Shown: positions 1 to 8,675 of the stretch, one piece after another
Layout of the letters: every line of letters starts with the position of its first letter
Numbering within the stretch: the stretch's first letter is position 1
Assembly (NCBI RefSeq): GCF_014650995.1
Contig: NZ_BMWA01000030.1
Location: forward strand, 1 to 64,000
Reading direction: 5' to 3'
DNA from: Streptomyces viridiviolaceus
Lineage (GTDB): Bacteria > Actinomycetota > Actinomycetes > Streptomycetales > Streptomycetaceae
Length of the DNA: 64,000 bases
Program-made: the position numbers and the translations under genes
Notes under the pieces: model-generated
What the model saw: only the letters and a program-made list of their open reading frames with translations
The model's database searches: none
Told to the model about the DNA's origin: nothing

Positions 1-190
1 CGCCCGCTCACCCTGCCTGCTTCGCAGGCAGGGTGACGGTCCGTTCGCTGCGCTCCCGGACCGGCGGGACTTCGTCCCGCTGCCAGGCCTGCGCTTCGCT
101 CCGGCCTGAGGGGCGGGTCCGCTGCGCTCCCCCGCCTGCGGTCCTTCCGGCTGCGCCTCCAGGACCGGGGGCCCGCTTCGCGGGCTTGGC
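1..190. repeat. Telomere-type palindrome cluster of a linear replicon
   Basis: Back-to-back inverted repeats fill this stretch. Perfect 13-base arms at 8-20 and 24-36 flank a TTC loop; 37-43 pairs with 57-63; 64-70 with 74-80 (TTC loop); 84-89 with 103-108; 112-117 with 131-136; 140-145 with 161-166; 171-176 with 180-185 (TTC loop). Dense palindromes with three-base loops and GCTGCGC-type inner loops are the hallmark of archetypal Streptomyces telomeres, whose single-stranded 3' overhang folds and is patched by terminal protein. By memory, the first bases resemble the later palindromes of that archetype, so the outermost repeats may be missing to the left. The helicase gene downstream and tap-tpg within 22 kb support the reading. 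Confidence 0.75.
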
Positions 191-230
191 TGGCTACTAG
201 CGTCGGGGGTTCGCGTAGTCGGGGAGTCGG

Positions 231-261
231 CAGGCTCGGTGACGGTCTGTCACCGAGCCTG
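231..261 (-). terminator. Perfect 13-bp inverted repeat after small membrane gene
   Basis: Arms at 231-243 and 249-261 are perfectly complementary around a 5-base loop. It begins 11 bases past the stop of the leftward 55-residue gene, so it probably ends that transcript. There is no clear T-tract, as is common in Streptomyces terminators. It could instead be the innermost telomeric palindrome. Confidence 0.6.
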
Positions 262-271
262 CCGGGCGGGA

Positions 272-439
272 TCAGCGTCTGCGGGTCCGGGCGGTACCGA
301 CTCCGGCCACATGCAGGGCCAGAGTCGTCAACCCCAGCAGCATTACGTTCGTTGAGGAGAACACATCGTTGGTACCGATCTCTGCCGCGTTGATCAAAAA
401 CGCGAAGAAAAACAGCACCGCCGCGACTATGCCAAGCAT
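272..439 (-). CDS. Small membrane protein, 55 residues
   Basis: Reads MLGIVAAVLFFFAFLINAAE at the N-terminus and ends in an arginine-rich tail (RTRRR). Two hydrophobic stretches, roughly residues 3-18 and 33-47, suggest two membrane helices with a basic cytoplasmic tail. A good ribosome binding site (GAGGAG) lies about 8 bases before the ATG at 439. It is followed by a strong inverted repeat. Small proteins of this look are common in Streptomyces genomes; I cannot assign a function. It and the next gene are the only genes between the telomere-like end and the helicase. Confidence 0.7.
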   Translation of the reverse strand: MLGIVAAVLFFFAFLINAAEIGTNDVFSSTNVMLLGLTTLALHVAGVGTARTRRR

Positions 440-494
440 GAACAAGCTCCTCTCAAACGGATGAAGTCCGTATGCCCCGTCACCGTCTCCGCAG

Positions 495-522
495 GCATGA
501 GTAGAAGCCCATCTACTCGTGC
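495..522 (-). terminator. Probable terminator of the 91-residue gene
   Basis: Arms 495-505 and 512-522 (GCATGAGTAGA against TCTACTCGTGC) pair with one mismatch around a 6-base loop, about 40 bases past the leftward stop at 564. Confidence 0.5.
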
Positions 523-563
523 ATCACCTGGCTCTGGCACGGGGCCCGGGGTCTGGCTGAGTG

Positions 564-839
564 TCACGCCTGCTGGAGCTGCTGGATGAGCATCCAGGTA
601 GCGACTGCGAGGAAGAGGATCCCGGTGCCCCGCTGCATGGCGTAGCCCTTGCTGGTTGGTTCAGTCGCCTCAGGATTCTTCACCCAGTCCCGTTGCAGCC
701 GGCTGTTCAGCTTCCATAGCAGTTGGGGGCGTACCACCTGGACCGCCCCCATGATCAGGAAAAGGCACAGGAGCAGGATGACGGCTGGATTCCCGCCGCC
801 GTTATCCGAGGCGGCTTGAAGTGTCAGGGCTAGGTTCAT
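564..839 (-). CDS. Small two-helix membrane protein, 91 residues
   Basis: Hydrophobic segments lie near residues 19-38 (PAVILLLCLFLIMGAVQVV) and 72-86 (GTGILFLAVATWMLI), separated by a polar basic loop with WKLNSRLQRDWVKNPEATEP. This pattern is seen in small Streptomyces proteins of unknown function. No strong ribosome binding site precedes the ATG, so the start is less certain than the frame. No enzyme motif is visible. A stem-loop follows the stop, so it is probably transcribed alone. Confidence 0.65.
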   Translation of the reverse strand: MNLALTLQAASDNGGGNPAVILLLCLFLIMGAVQVVRPQLLWKLNSRLQRDWVKNPEATEPTSKGYAMQRGTGILFLAVATWMLIQQLQQA

Positions 840-1139
840 GGAGGTTCGGTTTCCCTGACCAGGAGTCAGGTAACTGGCACGTTTTCGAGTCGGGTATCTG
901 GCATGTCCTGCGAAAGCTCTGCTTCATTTTGTGTATCGGATAGACTCTGGAGTGAGGCGGCAGCATCGATGAGGGAAGGGGGAGGCGGTTCTGATCACGC
1001 TCCCCTGGATACTGATCCGAGGCAGTGAGCGGGCATCGGAGAGGATCAAGGCAGCCGAGCGTGCGCCCCGGCGTGGGAGTTTTCAGCTTCCTGCCGTGTT
1101 GACGGCCCTACGCGGTCCCGCAGAGGAAGGCAGACTCGA
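840..1139. other. Divergent intergenic region, no gene
   Basis: Lies between the leftward small membrane gene and the rightward helicase gene and must hold both promoters. Lower-GC stretches occur near 905-955. AGAGGAAGG at 1122-1130 is the helicase ribosome binding site. No ORF with coding character was found. Confidence 0.5.
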
Positions 1140-3680
1140 ATGGCAGTGAAGCAGCTGCGTCCCCATCAGCGTGAAGCCGTGGACGCGGTGCTGCGGGCTC
1201 TTGAATTGCCTGCAAGATCCACTGTGCCAGGGCGAGGGCTTCGCACTCAGGTGATCATGGCGACCGGAACCGGCAAGACCCTCGTCGCCACCCGGAGCGC
1301 CGAGGAGCTGCGAGCGGGCCGTGTGCTGGTTCTCGTGCCCTCGTTGGACCTGCTGGCACAGACCGAGGCCGCGTGGCGCGAGGGCGGCCGCACAGGCCCG
1401 ATGATCGGGGTCTCGTCCCTGCGGGGTGGGGAGGTGCCCTTCCCGAACACCACAGACGTGGGCGAGCTGGTCGACTGGGTGCGGCCGCTCGACAAGGTCA
1501 CCGTCTTTGCCACGTACGCTTCGCTCGGGCTCGGCACTCTGGAACGCGCCCACAAGGCCGGCCTTCCGGGGTGGTCGCTGATCGTCGTGGACGAGGCGCA
1601 CCGGACGTCGGGTCGGATCGGCAAGCCGTGGGCGGTCGTGCACGACAACACCCGTATCCCATCCCTGCGGCGGTTGTACATGACGGCCACGCCGCGGCTG
1701 TGGCAGCTGGACGAGGACGCTGAGCAGGGCGCGCCGGGCGAGTTGGTGGCCTCGATGGAAGACGATCCGGACGGGCCGTTCGGCAGCAGGTCTTTCACTT
1801 TGACGCTCTCGGAGGCCGTCGACCGCGGAATCTGTGCGCCGTACCAGGTGGTGTGCGTGGACATCACTGATACCCAGCTCCAGGCCGCCCAGCTCCTGGG
1901 CGTGGAGGGGCGCTCGGAGCAGGTGCGCGGGGCGCGGCTCGCTGCTCTGCAGACGGCGCTGGTGAAGGCGTCGGCCGAGGAAGGCTTCCGCATGACGCTC
2001 GTCTTCCACCACATGGTGAAGGAGGCCGAGGCGTTCGCGGCCGGCCTCCCGGACGTCGCCAAGCGGCTGCACGCCGCCGACCCGGAGCTGTACCCGCGCA
2101 CGGTGTGGGTCGACTGGCTGTGTGGGGAGCACAAGCCGCTCCACCGGCGCCGTGTACTGGGCGAGTTCGCGGCCGGGATCGCCACGGACGGCACCGTCGT
2201 GGAGAAGACCTTCCTGAGCAGCGTTCGCATTCTCGGCGAGGGCGTCGACACATCCCGCTGCGACTCCGTGTACTTCGCGGACGTGCGCGGCTCCATGCCC
2301 GACCTCGTCCAGGCCGTCGGCCGCGCGCTGCGGATGCAGCCCGGCGAGGGGAAGGTGGCCAGCCTGGTCGTGCCGGTCCTGCTTGGGCCGGGCGAGACAG
2401 CGGACAGCATGCTGACGAGCCGCGCGTTCGGCGGGTTGGCGAAGCTGCTGGAGGCGCTCAGGGCGCACGATGCCCGCGTCGTGGAAGCTCTGGCCGAGCA
2501 GCAGGCGCCAAGCCGCGTCCGGGGCGTGCAGAGCCGCAGCTGGGTGGAAGGTGAGGAAGCCGGGAGCGACCGAAGCGACCGGTTGTCCGTGCCGGCCCGG
2601 GAGCTACTGAAGTTCAGCACGCCGCGCGACCCCGCCCAGCTGGCCGCGTTCATCAACCTGCGCGTCCTCAACCCCGAGCACCAGCACTGGCGGCGCGGCA
2701 TCGAGGCCGCCAGCATCTACCACCGGCTCCACGACGACCTGAAGGTCCCGTTCACGTACCGCGTGCCCGGCCGCGACGACCAGAAGGCCGAGCCCGAGGA
2801 GTGGCCGGCCGCGCTCGCCGGTTTTCCCCTGGGGCAATGGATCGCCGACGCTCGGAGGTTCTACGCCCGCGGGGACATGGACGACGACCGCATCGCGCAG
2901 CTGGAGAAGCTGGGGATGGTGTGGTCGCACTTCGACGTCGCGTGGGAAGAGGGTCTGGCTGCCGTTCGAGGGTGGGCCGCCGAACACGGGCACGCCCTGG
3001 CCCCGCTCGATGCCACGTACCAGGGAGCCAAGGTCGGGATCTTTCTGAAGAACGCCAGGGCCGCCGCCCGGAAGGCACAGGAGATCGAACAGCGGCGCGC
3101 CGAAGGCCTGCCCGTTCCATCGGCGACCGGAGCGCTGACGCAGGAACGGCGCGAACAGCTTGAGGACATCGACCCGGCCTGGTGCCCCGCCTGGCCGGTG
3201 GAGTGGCAGCGGTGCTTCCATCTGGTCCGGCAACACCTGGAGGCCGGCGGCGAGCTGCCGACCGAGCCCGGTGACGTCGTGCACCAGGGCGAGGACCTCG
3301 GCCGGTGGGTACGGTCCGTCCGGCTCGGCTGGGACAAGCTGACGACCGTCCAGCAGTGGATGTGCGAGCACATCCTCGGGATCTCACCCGCCGGCGAGAA
3401 CGAGAAACCCAGACCACGGACCAGCCAGGCCGACAAATGGGCACTGAACTACCAGGCCGCCCGCCAGTACTACGAACGCGAGGGGCACCTTCGGGTACCC
3501 AGGAAACACGTCGAACGGATCCTCGTCGGCGGCGACGGGAACGGCGGCAGCAGCCAGGGCCAGGAAGTACGGCAGCTCCGACTGGGAGCATGGATCAGCA
3601 ACCAGCGCTCGCGGGCCGCGTCCCTGTCACCGGAGCGGATCGAGCAACTCTCACGAATCGGCATGCGATGGACTGGGTAG
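1140..3680 (+). CDS. ttrA: TtrA-type telomere-proximal superfamily 2 helicase
   Basis: 846 residues. Superfamily 2 motifs are in order: Q-like start LRPHQREAV at 6-14, Walker A ATGTGKT at 41-47, DEAH at 151-154, TAT at 182-184, and the motif V/VI block GEGVDTSRCDSVYF...QAVGRALR near 365-400. The C-terminal third carries repeated Trp- and Tyr-rich segments typical of Helicase-Associated (HA) domains. Genes of this architecture sit next to the ends of Streptomyces linear chromosomes and plasmids; there ttrA has been linked to conjugal transfer of linear DNA. Position less than 1.2 kb from telomere-like repeats makes that assignment better than a general restriction or repair helicase. The ATG has AGAGGAAGG 9 bases upstream. 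The gene is intact and stands alone. Confidence 0.8.
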   Translation: MAVKQLRPHQREAVDAVLRALELPARSTVPGRGLRTQVIMATGTGKTLVATRSAEELRAGRVLVLVPSLDLLAQTEAAWREGGRTGPMIGVSSLRGGEVPFPNTTDVGELVDWVRPLDKVTVFATYASLGLGTLERAHKAGLPGWSLIVVDEAHRTSGRIGKPWAVVHDNTRIPSLRRLYMTATPRLWQLDEDAEQGAPGELVASMEDDPDGPFGSRSFTLTLSEAVDRGICAPYQVVCVDITDTQLQAAQLLGVEGRSEQVRGARLAALQTALVKASAEEGFRMTLVFHHMVKEAEAFAAGLPDVAKRLHAADPELYPRTVWVDWLCGEHKPLHRRRVLGEFAAGIATDGTVVEKTFLSSVRILGEGVDTSRCDSVYFADVRGSMPDLVQAVGRALRMQPGEGKVASLVVPVLLGPGETADSMLTSRAFGGLAKLLEALRAHDARVVEALAEQQAPSRVRGVQSRSWVEGEEAGSDRSDRLSVPARELLKFSTPRDPAQLAAFINLRVLNPEHQHWRRGIEAASIYHRLHDDLKVPFTYRVPGRDDQKAEPEEWPAALAGFPLGQWIADARRFYARGDMDDDRIAQLEKLGMVWSHFDVAWEEGLAAVRGWAAEHGHALAPLDATYQGAKVGIFLKNARAAARKAQEIEQRRAEGLPVPSATGALTQERREQLEDIDPAWCPAWPVEWQRCFHLVRQHLEAGGELPTEPGDVVHQGEDLGRWVRSVRLGWDKLTTVQQWMCEHILGISPAGENEKPRPRTSQADKWALNYQAARQYYEREGHLRVPRKHVERILVGGDGNGGSSQGQEVRQLRLGAWISNQRSRAASLSPERIEQLSRIGMRWTG

Positions 3681-4076
3681 GCGCGCGTCACACGCGGCCG
3701 CGATTCCCCCATAACCAAAGGGAGAGGTCACCGACTGGCGCCCGGGTGCGGGGCGGCGTGAGGCGTCAGACCGTCGTCGTCCTGGTCCACGTCGTCACCG
3801 CGCCGCGCACCAGCTGGCGCACGATGCGCGCCCCGGCCATCGAGACGCGGGCGCCGGCACCAGTTGGCGATCCGACTCTGCCGCCAACCGCTCCCGGCAA
3901 GAGCGCGAGTAGACGGGAGGTCGCCGACTCCCTTACTGGCGTTCGACCCGCTAGAGGACTTCGGCAGCCGATAAATCATCCGGCCAGGTCACCCTTGATC
4001 ACTGATCTCCGGCCGTGCCCGTCGCTCGCCCAGCTGTCTTCACCTTGACCGGGAACAGGCGGCATCATGGCCTGTC
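3681..4076. other. Intergenic region, nothing recognised
   Basis: About 400 bases between the helicase and a transposase. Reading frames here lack coding character. It probably contains the left end of the insertion sequence, but I could not define its terminal repeat. Confidence 0.4.
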
Positions 4077-5168
4077 GTGCTGTTGCGCCTGGCCTATCTC
4101 GCCGTGACGAACACCTTCACGCTCCTGCGCCTGTTGCCAATGAGCGACCGGGAGAAGGACGTGGAGATCCTGGCGCTGCGCCACCAGTTACTGGTCCTGC
4201 AGCGCCAGGTCGGCAGGCCCGCGTTCACCGACACCGACCGCGCAGTCCTCGCCGGCCTGCTCCATCACCTGTCGAGGGAGAAGCTGGGGCACCTCCTGCT
4301 CCTGATACGCCCGGAGACGATTCTTCGCTGGCACCGCGACCTGCTCAAGCGACGCCATGCCGCGACCTGCGGGCCGAAACGACGAGGACGACCGCGCACC
4401 ATCCGCTCGATCCGCGCCCTGGTCCTGCGCCTCGCCCGCGAAAACAGCTCGTGGGGGTATCGCCGCATCCACGGCGAACTCGCGGCGCTGGGCATCAAGG
4501 TCGCAGCCTCCACGGTCTGGGAGACCCTCCGGGAGCACGGCATCCCGCCCGCACGCGAGAGGGAGAGCACCACCTGGGCCGCCTTCTTGCGCGGCCAGGC
4601 CGACGCGCTGCTCGCCTGCGACCTGTTCGAGACCCGCACCCTGACCGGAGCGCGCCTGTACGTCTTCGCCGTCATCGAACACGCCACCAGGCGCATCCGG
4701 ATCCTGGGCGCCACCGCTCACCCCACCGCGGACTGGATCGTGCAGCTCGGACGCAACCTCGTCATGGACCTGGAGGACGCAGGCAGCAAGGCCAGGTTCC
4801 TGATACGCGACCGCGACTCGAAGTTCACGCAGGCCTTCGACACCGTGTTGACCGATGCCGGGCTGGAGGTCGTCACCAGCGGTGTCCGGATGCCGAGGAT
4901 GAACTCCATCATGGAGCGGTGGATACAGACCTGCCGACACGAACTGCTGGACCGCACCCTCATCTGGGACCGGCGCCATCTCCTGCACGCACTACGCGAG
5001 TTCGAGTCGCACTACAACGGGCACCGGCCCCACCGGGCCCTGAATCAAGCCGCCCCGCTCCGCTCCCTGTCCGAACCGATCACCGACCCAGGGCAGATCA
5101 GACGCCTGGAGATCCGCCGACGAGATCGGCTTGGCGGAATCCTTCACGAGTACCAACACGCAGCCTGA
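4077..5168 (+). CDS. Integrase-core (DDE) transposase, intact
   Basis: 363 residues from a GTG start. The N-terminal part is a helix-turn-helix-like region (EKDVEILALRHQLLVLQRQ), followed by SSWGYRRIHGEL, the HTH_21-like segment of IS3/IS481-type enzymes. The rve catalytic core has its three acidic residues in ACDLFE, IRDRDSKF and the Glu of NSIMERW, then the usual YNGHRPHRALNQ. It catalyses DNA strand transfer for its own element. The frame is uninterrupted, so it may be active. The element's terminal repeats were not resolved; fragments of other elements start immediately downstream, making this an insertion hot spot. Confidence 0.85.
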   Translation: MLLRLAYLAVTNTFTLLRLLPMSDREKDVEILALRHQLLVLQRQVGRPAFTDTDRAVLAGLLHHLSREKLGHLLLLIRPETILRWHRDLLKRRHAATCGPKRRGRPRTIRSIRALVLRLARENSSWGYRRIHGELAALGIKVAASTVWETLREHGIPPARERESTTWAAFLRGQADALLACDLFETRTLTGARLYVFAVIEHATRRIRILGATAHPTADWIVQLGRNLVMDLEDAGSKARFLIRDRDSKFTQAFDTVLTDAGLEVVTSGVRMPRMNSIMERWIQTCRHELLDRTLIWDRRHLLHALREFESHYNGHRPHRALNQAAPLRSLSEPITDPGQIRRLEIRRRDRLGGILHEYQHAA

Positions 5169-5203
5169 GCTGGACCGATGAAAAATCGGCACCCGCAGAC
5201 CCA

Positions 5204-5407
5204 TGGCTGCGCTGGATCATGACCCAGGCCGCGCAGACCGCCAAACGCACCCCGCCCTACGCCACCGTCTTCGAGCAGATCGCGCACCGCCGCGGCCGGA
5301 AGATCGCCACCGTCTCGGTCGCCCGCAAACTCCTCACCCACGCCTATCACGTGCTGCGCGACCTCGACGCGGCCCAGCAGCCGAAGGAGCCGTGCACCAC
5401 GGCATGA
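5204..5407 (+). pseudogene. IS110-family transposase, C-terminal remnant
   Basis: About 67 codons ending at a stop, reading WLRWIMTQAAQ...GRKIATVSVARKLLTHAYHVL. This is the conserved tail of IS110/IS1111 transposases (Transposase_20 region). The N-terminal RuvC-like domain is absent because the fragment starts just past the preceding transposase. It is a dead remnant. Confidence 0.75.
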
Positions 5408-5688
5408 CGACAACACCCCCGGACGGGACGGCAAGCCCCGGGCGAGCTCGCCTTGTAGCATGAGCCGGCCACGGCCGAGCTAATGAGCAGCCCGGCCCCC
5501 GAAGGAAGGTCATGATCCGGCCCGGTCGGCCGGGATCGAATGGGTGCGTGCGAGTCTCCTCCGCACGACCGGCATTCGGGGAACCAGCGGCCCAACGTCC
5601 CTGTCTCCCACCGCGATCAACCCGGTGCGGGCCGCTACGGAACGAGCCGGGCCGGGGCGTCATGTGTCTTGACAGCCCCAGCCCTCAT

Positions 5689-6000
5689 GGGTGCTACAAG
5701 ACCGGCGAACGCAGCCGGCTGATCTATCGGCCGCGCGTCCAGGGACATCTGCGTGGCGATCACCGCGGCTTCAGCTGGCAGGACTACCGCGACCTGATCG
5801 TGCGGGCCCACCTCCAACTCGGCGGCCCCATCGTGGTGATCTGGGACTCACTGCTGCGACGGTCCACGACCGCCAACATAGTCTTCACCGACCGAGATCA
5901 CTTGGTCAGGGCCGTCCGTTCCGGCATGCGCCGCATCCAACGCAGACCCCAGCTCATCGACGGCTGCCTCACCGGAACGGGACTGCCACCACCCCACTGA
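5689..6000 (+). pseudogene. IS630-family transposase, C-terminal remnant
   Basis: The frame contains CYKTGERSRLIYR, QLGGPIVVIWDSL and RRIQRRPQLIDGCLTGTGL, which match the DDE core and tail of Streptomyces IS630 transposases (usual forms CYKPGERSRLIYR and GGPIVLVWDN). The first two thirds are missing, and several conserved residues are altered, for example WDS instead of WDN. Inactive remnant. Confidence 0.7.
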
Positions 6001-6022
6001 CTGCGACAACCCTTCGAAAAGC

Positions 6023-6163
6023 TCAGTAACAAAGCCTCTGGACGTGGCGGTGGGTGATCAGGCAGACGGCGAGGCCGAGGAATGCTTCGTGGATGTCGTC
6101 GCGTCGTTCCCAGCGGATGCACAGCCGACGGAAGCCGTGGAGCCAGGCGGTTGGGTCGGCCGC
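6023..6163 (-). pseudogene. IS5-family transposase tail
   Basis: About 46 codons ending DPTAWLHGFRRLCIRWERRD...EAFLGLAVCLITHRHVQRLCY then stop. RWERRxDIHEAFLxLAxCLI is the standard C-terminus of IS5-family (DDE_Tnp_1/4) transposases in Streptomyces. Everything upstream has been lost. Confidence 0.75.
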
Positions 6164-6255
6164 GCGGCGAGGTGTCTGCCGTGGCAGATCCTGTTCCGCG
6201 CGGCCTCCCGCCGAACCGGACATGACGGTTTCCCGGTCATCCGGCTCTCCGATGA

Positions 6256-6413
6256 TTACTGCGTGAGTGGTCTGGCTGATCGTTCCGAATGGATGCGGTC
6301 GTGGCAGGTGTCGCAGGCCACGACGGTTTTGCGGCGTCGTTGAAGCATGACGCGCGCCCAGTCGGACGGCTGCCATCCGGCATGTGCGAGGTCGGCGAGG
6401 GCACGGACGTGGT
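6256..6413 (-). pseudogene. Group II intron maturase, C-terminal HNH remnant
   Basis: The leftward frame reads HHVRALADL...RRRKTVVACDTCHDRIHS and stops. This is the zinc-binding HNH endonuclease end of group II intron reverse transcriptases (typical RRKTLVVCQPCHDTIH). The reverse transcriptase and maturase domains are absent. It abuts the broken end of a CoA-transferase gene, suggesting intron insertion followed by deletion. Confidence 0.65.
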
Positions 6414-6565
6414 GAGACGACCTCCAGTCGGTCGGTGCCGGCCTCCAGCAGGGCCTGGATCAAGGCGGATGGGATGCCGCACAGTCCGAAGCCGCCTACG
6501 GCGAGCCTGGCGCCCGGCGGTATGTCGGCGACGGCCTCGGTGGCCGTGGTGATGACCTTGTCCAT
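6414..6565 (-). pseudogene. 3-oxoacid CoA-transferase subunit A, N-terminal stub
   Basis: About 50 residues from ATG at 6565: MDKVITTATEAVADIPPGAR, then AVGGFGLCGIPSALI and DRLEVVS. This is the glycine-rich CoA-binding start of the alpha subunit of succinyl-CoA:acetoacetate or 3-oxoadipate CoA-transferase (normal length about 250). Homology ends at 6413, where group II intron debris starts. It lies 8 bases after fahA on the same strand, fitting use of the acetoacetate made by fumarylacetoacetase, but this copy cannot work. Confidence 0.75.
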
Positions 6566-6573
6566 CAGGCCTC

Positions 6574-7785
6574 CTACCTGCCGTCGGAAGGGTGGGCGAG
6601 GATCCGGCCGCGCGCCTCGCCGAAGCCGATCCGGGTACCGCCCGGTCCGGGGGCGGTCGCGGTGAGCACGATCTCGTCGCCGTTGTGAAGGAAGGTGCGC
6701 GTGGCGCCGGCGACCATGACCGGTTCGGTGCCGCCCCAGGTGAGTTCGATGAAGGCGCCCCGCTGGTCTTTCTCGGGGCCGGAGACGGTGCCGGAGGCGA
6801 AGAGGTCGCCGGTGCGGGTGGGGGCGCCGTTGACGGTGAGGTGGGCGAGCATCTGAGCCGGGGACCAGTACACGGCGGCGTACGGCGGTCGGCTGACGAC
6901 CTCGCCGTTCCACCGCACCTCGAAATCGACGTCCAGGCCCCACGGCCGGTCCATGGCCAGATACGGCAGTACGGCCGGTTCCTGGACCGGCGTGTCGACC
7001 CGGGCACCGTCCAGGGCGGGCAGCGGGACCACCCACGGGGAGACGGTGGAGGCGAAGGACTTGCCGAGGTTGGGGCCCAGCGGGATGTATTCCCAGGCCT
7101 GGATGTCGCGGGCGGACCAGTCGTTGAACAGGACGGCGCCGAAGATGTGCTGCTCCGCCTCCTCTACGGAGATCGGCTCGCCCATCGGGTTTCCGGTGCC
7201 GACGACGAAGCCGAGCTCGGCCTCGATGTCCAGGCGGGCGGACGGTCCGAAGACGGGGACCGCGTCGTCAGGGCCCTTGCGCTGGCCGGCCGGGCGGACG
7301 ATGTCGGTGCCCGAGACCACGATGGAAGCAGACCGGCCGTGGTAGCTGATCGGCAGGTGCTTCCAGTTCGGGGTGAGCGGATCGGGGTTCTGCGGCCGGA
7401 ACAGCCGGCCCAGGTTGGCCGCGTGGTGCTCGGAGGCGTAGAAGTCGACGTAGTCGGCAACTTCTACGGGCAGGTGCAGGGTCACGGCGTCCAGGTCGTG
7501 GACTGCCGCGGCGGCGATCTCCTCGCGCAGGGCCGCCTGCAGTACCGCCCTGACCTCGGTCCAGCGGTCGTGGCCCTGGGCCATGAAGGCGTTCAGGGTG
7601 GGCTCGGTGAAGACGGCGTTCTCGCCCTGCTCCCCGAGCAGCAGCCCCAGGTCGACGACGTGGTCGCCGTACCGGGTGGCGGGGCGGGGCGGCTGGCCGG
7701 GGACGGAGTAGATGCCGTAGGGCAGGTTGGCCGGGCCGAACGGGGAGTCGGCCGGCACGGAGAGCCGAGTAGTGAGTGTGGTCAT
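6574..7785 (-). CDS. fahA: Fumarylacetoacetase
   Basis: 403 residues, the family's usual length. It hydrolyses 4-fumarylacetoacetate to fumarate and acetoacetate, the last step of homogentisate (tyrosine/phenylalanine) catabolism. The N-terminal SH3-like domain begins after PFGPANLPYGIYS. The catalytic domain shows DFYASEHHAANLGRLFRP, NWKHLPISYHGR, VVSGTDIVRP, ELGFVVG and NDWSARDIQAWEYIPLGPNLGKSF, the metal and substrate signatures of FAH. The ATG overlaps the stop of the upstream gene by 4 bases, so the two are translationally coupled. Third gene of hmgA-orf-fahA. Confidence 0.93.
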   Translation of the reverse strand: MTTLTTRLSVPADSPFGPANLPYGIYSVPGQPPRPATRYGDHVVDLGLLLGEQGENAVFTEPTLNAFMAQGHDRWTEVRAVLQAALREEIAAAAVHDLDAVTLHLPVEVADYVDFYASEHHAANLGRLFRPQNPDPLTPNWKHLPISYHGRSASIVVSGTDIVRPAGQRKGPDDAVPVFGPSARLDIEAELGFVVGTGNPMGEPISVEEAEQHIFGAVLFNDWSARDIQAWEYIPLGPNLGKSFASTVSPWVVPLPALDGARVDTPVQEPAVLPYLAMDRPWGLDVDFEVRWNGEVVSRPPYAAVYWSPAQMLAHLTVNGAPTRTGDLFASGTVSGPEKDQRGAFIELTWGGTEPVMVAGATRTFLHNGDEIVLTATAPGPGGTRIGFGEARGRILAHPSDGR

Positions 7786-8675
7786 GGGGATACCTCGGTG
7801 AGGTCGGCGACGGCGTCGTCGGGCAGCAGCCCGAGGCCAGCGAGTTCCCGTGCCGGTCCGGCCACGGAGCAGGTGCCGATGGAGCGGAACAGGTCGCGTA
7901 CGCGGGCCGGGAGCTCCCGTACCCGGGCGGCGACCCGGGGGCCGTCTCGGTCGGCGAGTAGCGCGGCGAGTTCCTCCGGTTCGGCGCCTCCCAGGGCTGC
8001 GCCGGTGGCGGTGAGCAGGTTAAGGAACCCGTGCTGTTCGAAGCCGGTGGCCGGATCGGTGTTGCGCAGGGCGTGGTGCAGTCCTGCGGTCGCCTTGAAC
8101 GGCACGCCGGCGCGGACCGCTGTCAGGATCGCCGCGGCCAGTTCGGCCTCGTCGGGGTAGAGACCGGCGCGGATGCCGCCGGTGCGGAACTTGGCGTTCA
8201 GTCCGGCGGCACCAAGCGCGGTGAGCAGCGGTGCGCGCCGCTCGTCGCGCGGCACCTCCACGTACACCGGTATCGCAGTGTCCTCGAGGGCAGCGGTGAG
8301 CGTCGGGACCACCTCGGCGGCCGATACGCCGTCGGTGACAGTCACCTCCAGCCCAGCCACGTGTGCAGCGGGAATTCGGGCCGCGGCGGCGAGCGCGGCG
8401 GCGATCTCGGGCAGCGGCACGGTCAGGGACAGGGCGAAGGAGTCGTCGGCCAGGTCCGTGGCAAGCGCGCCGAGTTGGTGGGCGTCGGCGGCCCTCAGCA
8501 CGAAGGGTCCGACCAGCCGGCGGTGGGCGCCTGTCGTGTGGGCGACGTGGGCTGGCACGGCACGGGCTAGCGGTAGAGAGCCCGGCGGGAAGGCGGCGGC
8601 GTCGTCGCAGAGTCCGGCGAACAGCTCCGGTACGCCCTGCTGGGCCGTCTCGCGGTGCCCGGGCGGGGCGCTCAC
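7782..8675 (-). CDS. Unknown protein of the homogentisate operon
   Basis: 297 residues, alanine- and leucine-rich, with no signal peptide or membrane helix. It overlaps both hmgA (upstream) and fahA (downstream) by 4 bases, so expression is tightly coupled to homogentisate degradation. Segments such as NAKFRTGG and VPVYVEVPRDER suggest an alpha/beta, possibly TIM-barrel-like, fold; this is inference. No recognised catalytic motif. Its position, where many organisms place maleylacetoacetate isomerase, makes an accessory isomerase role worth considering, but it does not look like the GST-fold isomerase. Confidence 0.8.
   Translation of the reverse strand: MSAPPGHRETAQQGVPELFAGLCDDAAAFPPGSLPLARAVPAHVAHTTGAHRRLVGPFVLRAADAHQLGALATDLADDSFALSLTVPLPEIAAALAAAARIPAAHVAGLEVTVTDGVSAAEVVPTLTAALEDTAIPVYVEVPRDERRAPLLTALGAAGLNAKFRTGGIRAGLYPDEAELAAAILTAVRAGVPFKATAGLHHALRNTDPATGFEQHGFLNLLTATGAALGGAEPEELAALLADRDGPRVAARVRELPARVRDLFRSIGTCSVAGPARELAGLGLLPDDAVADLTEVSP

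Noticed and set aside
1083..2716. Long leftward open frames opposite the helicase gene
   Set aside because: Arg/Pro/Ala-rich shadow frames of a well-supported helicase; no family motifs.
6592..8160. 522-codon rightward frame opposite fahA
   Set aside because: Antisense to a gene with complete FAH signatures; composition is typical of GC-rich shadow frames.
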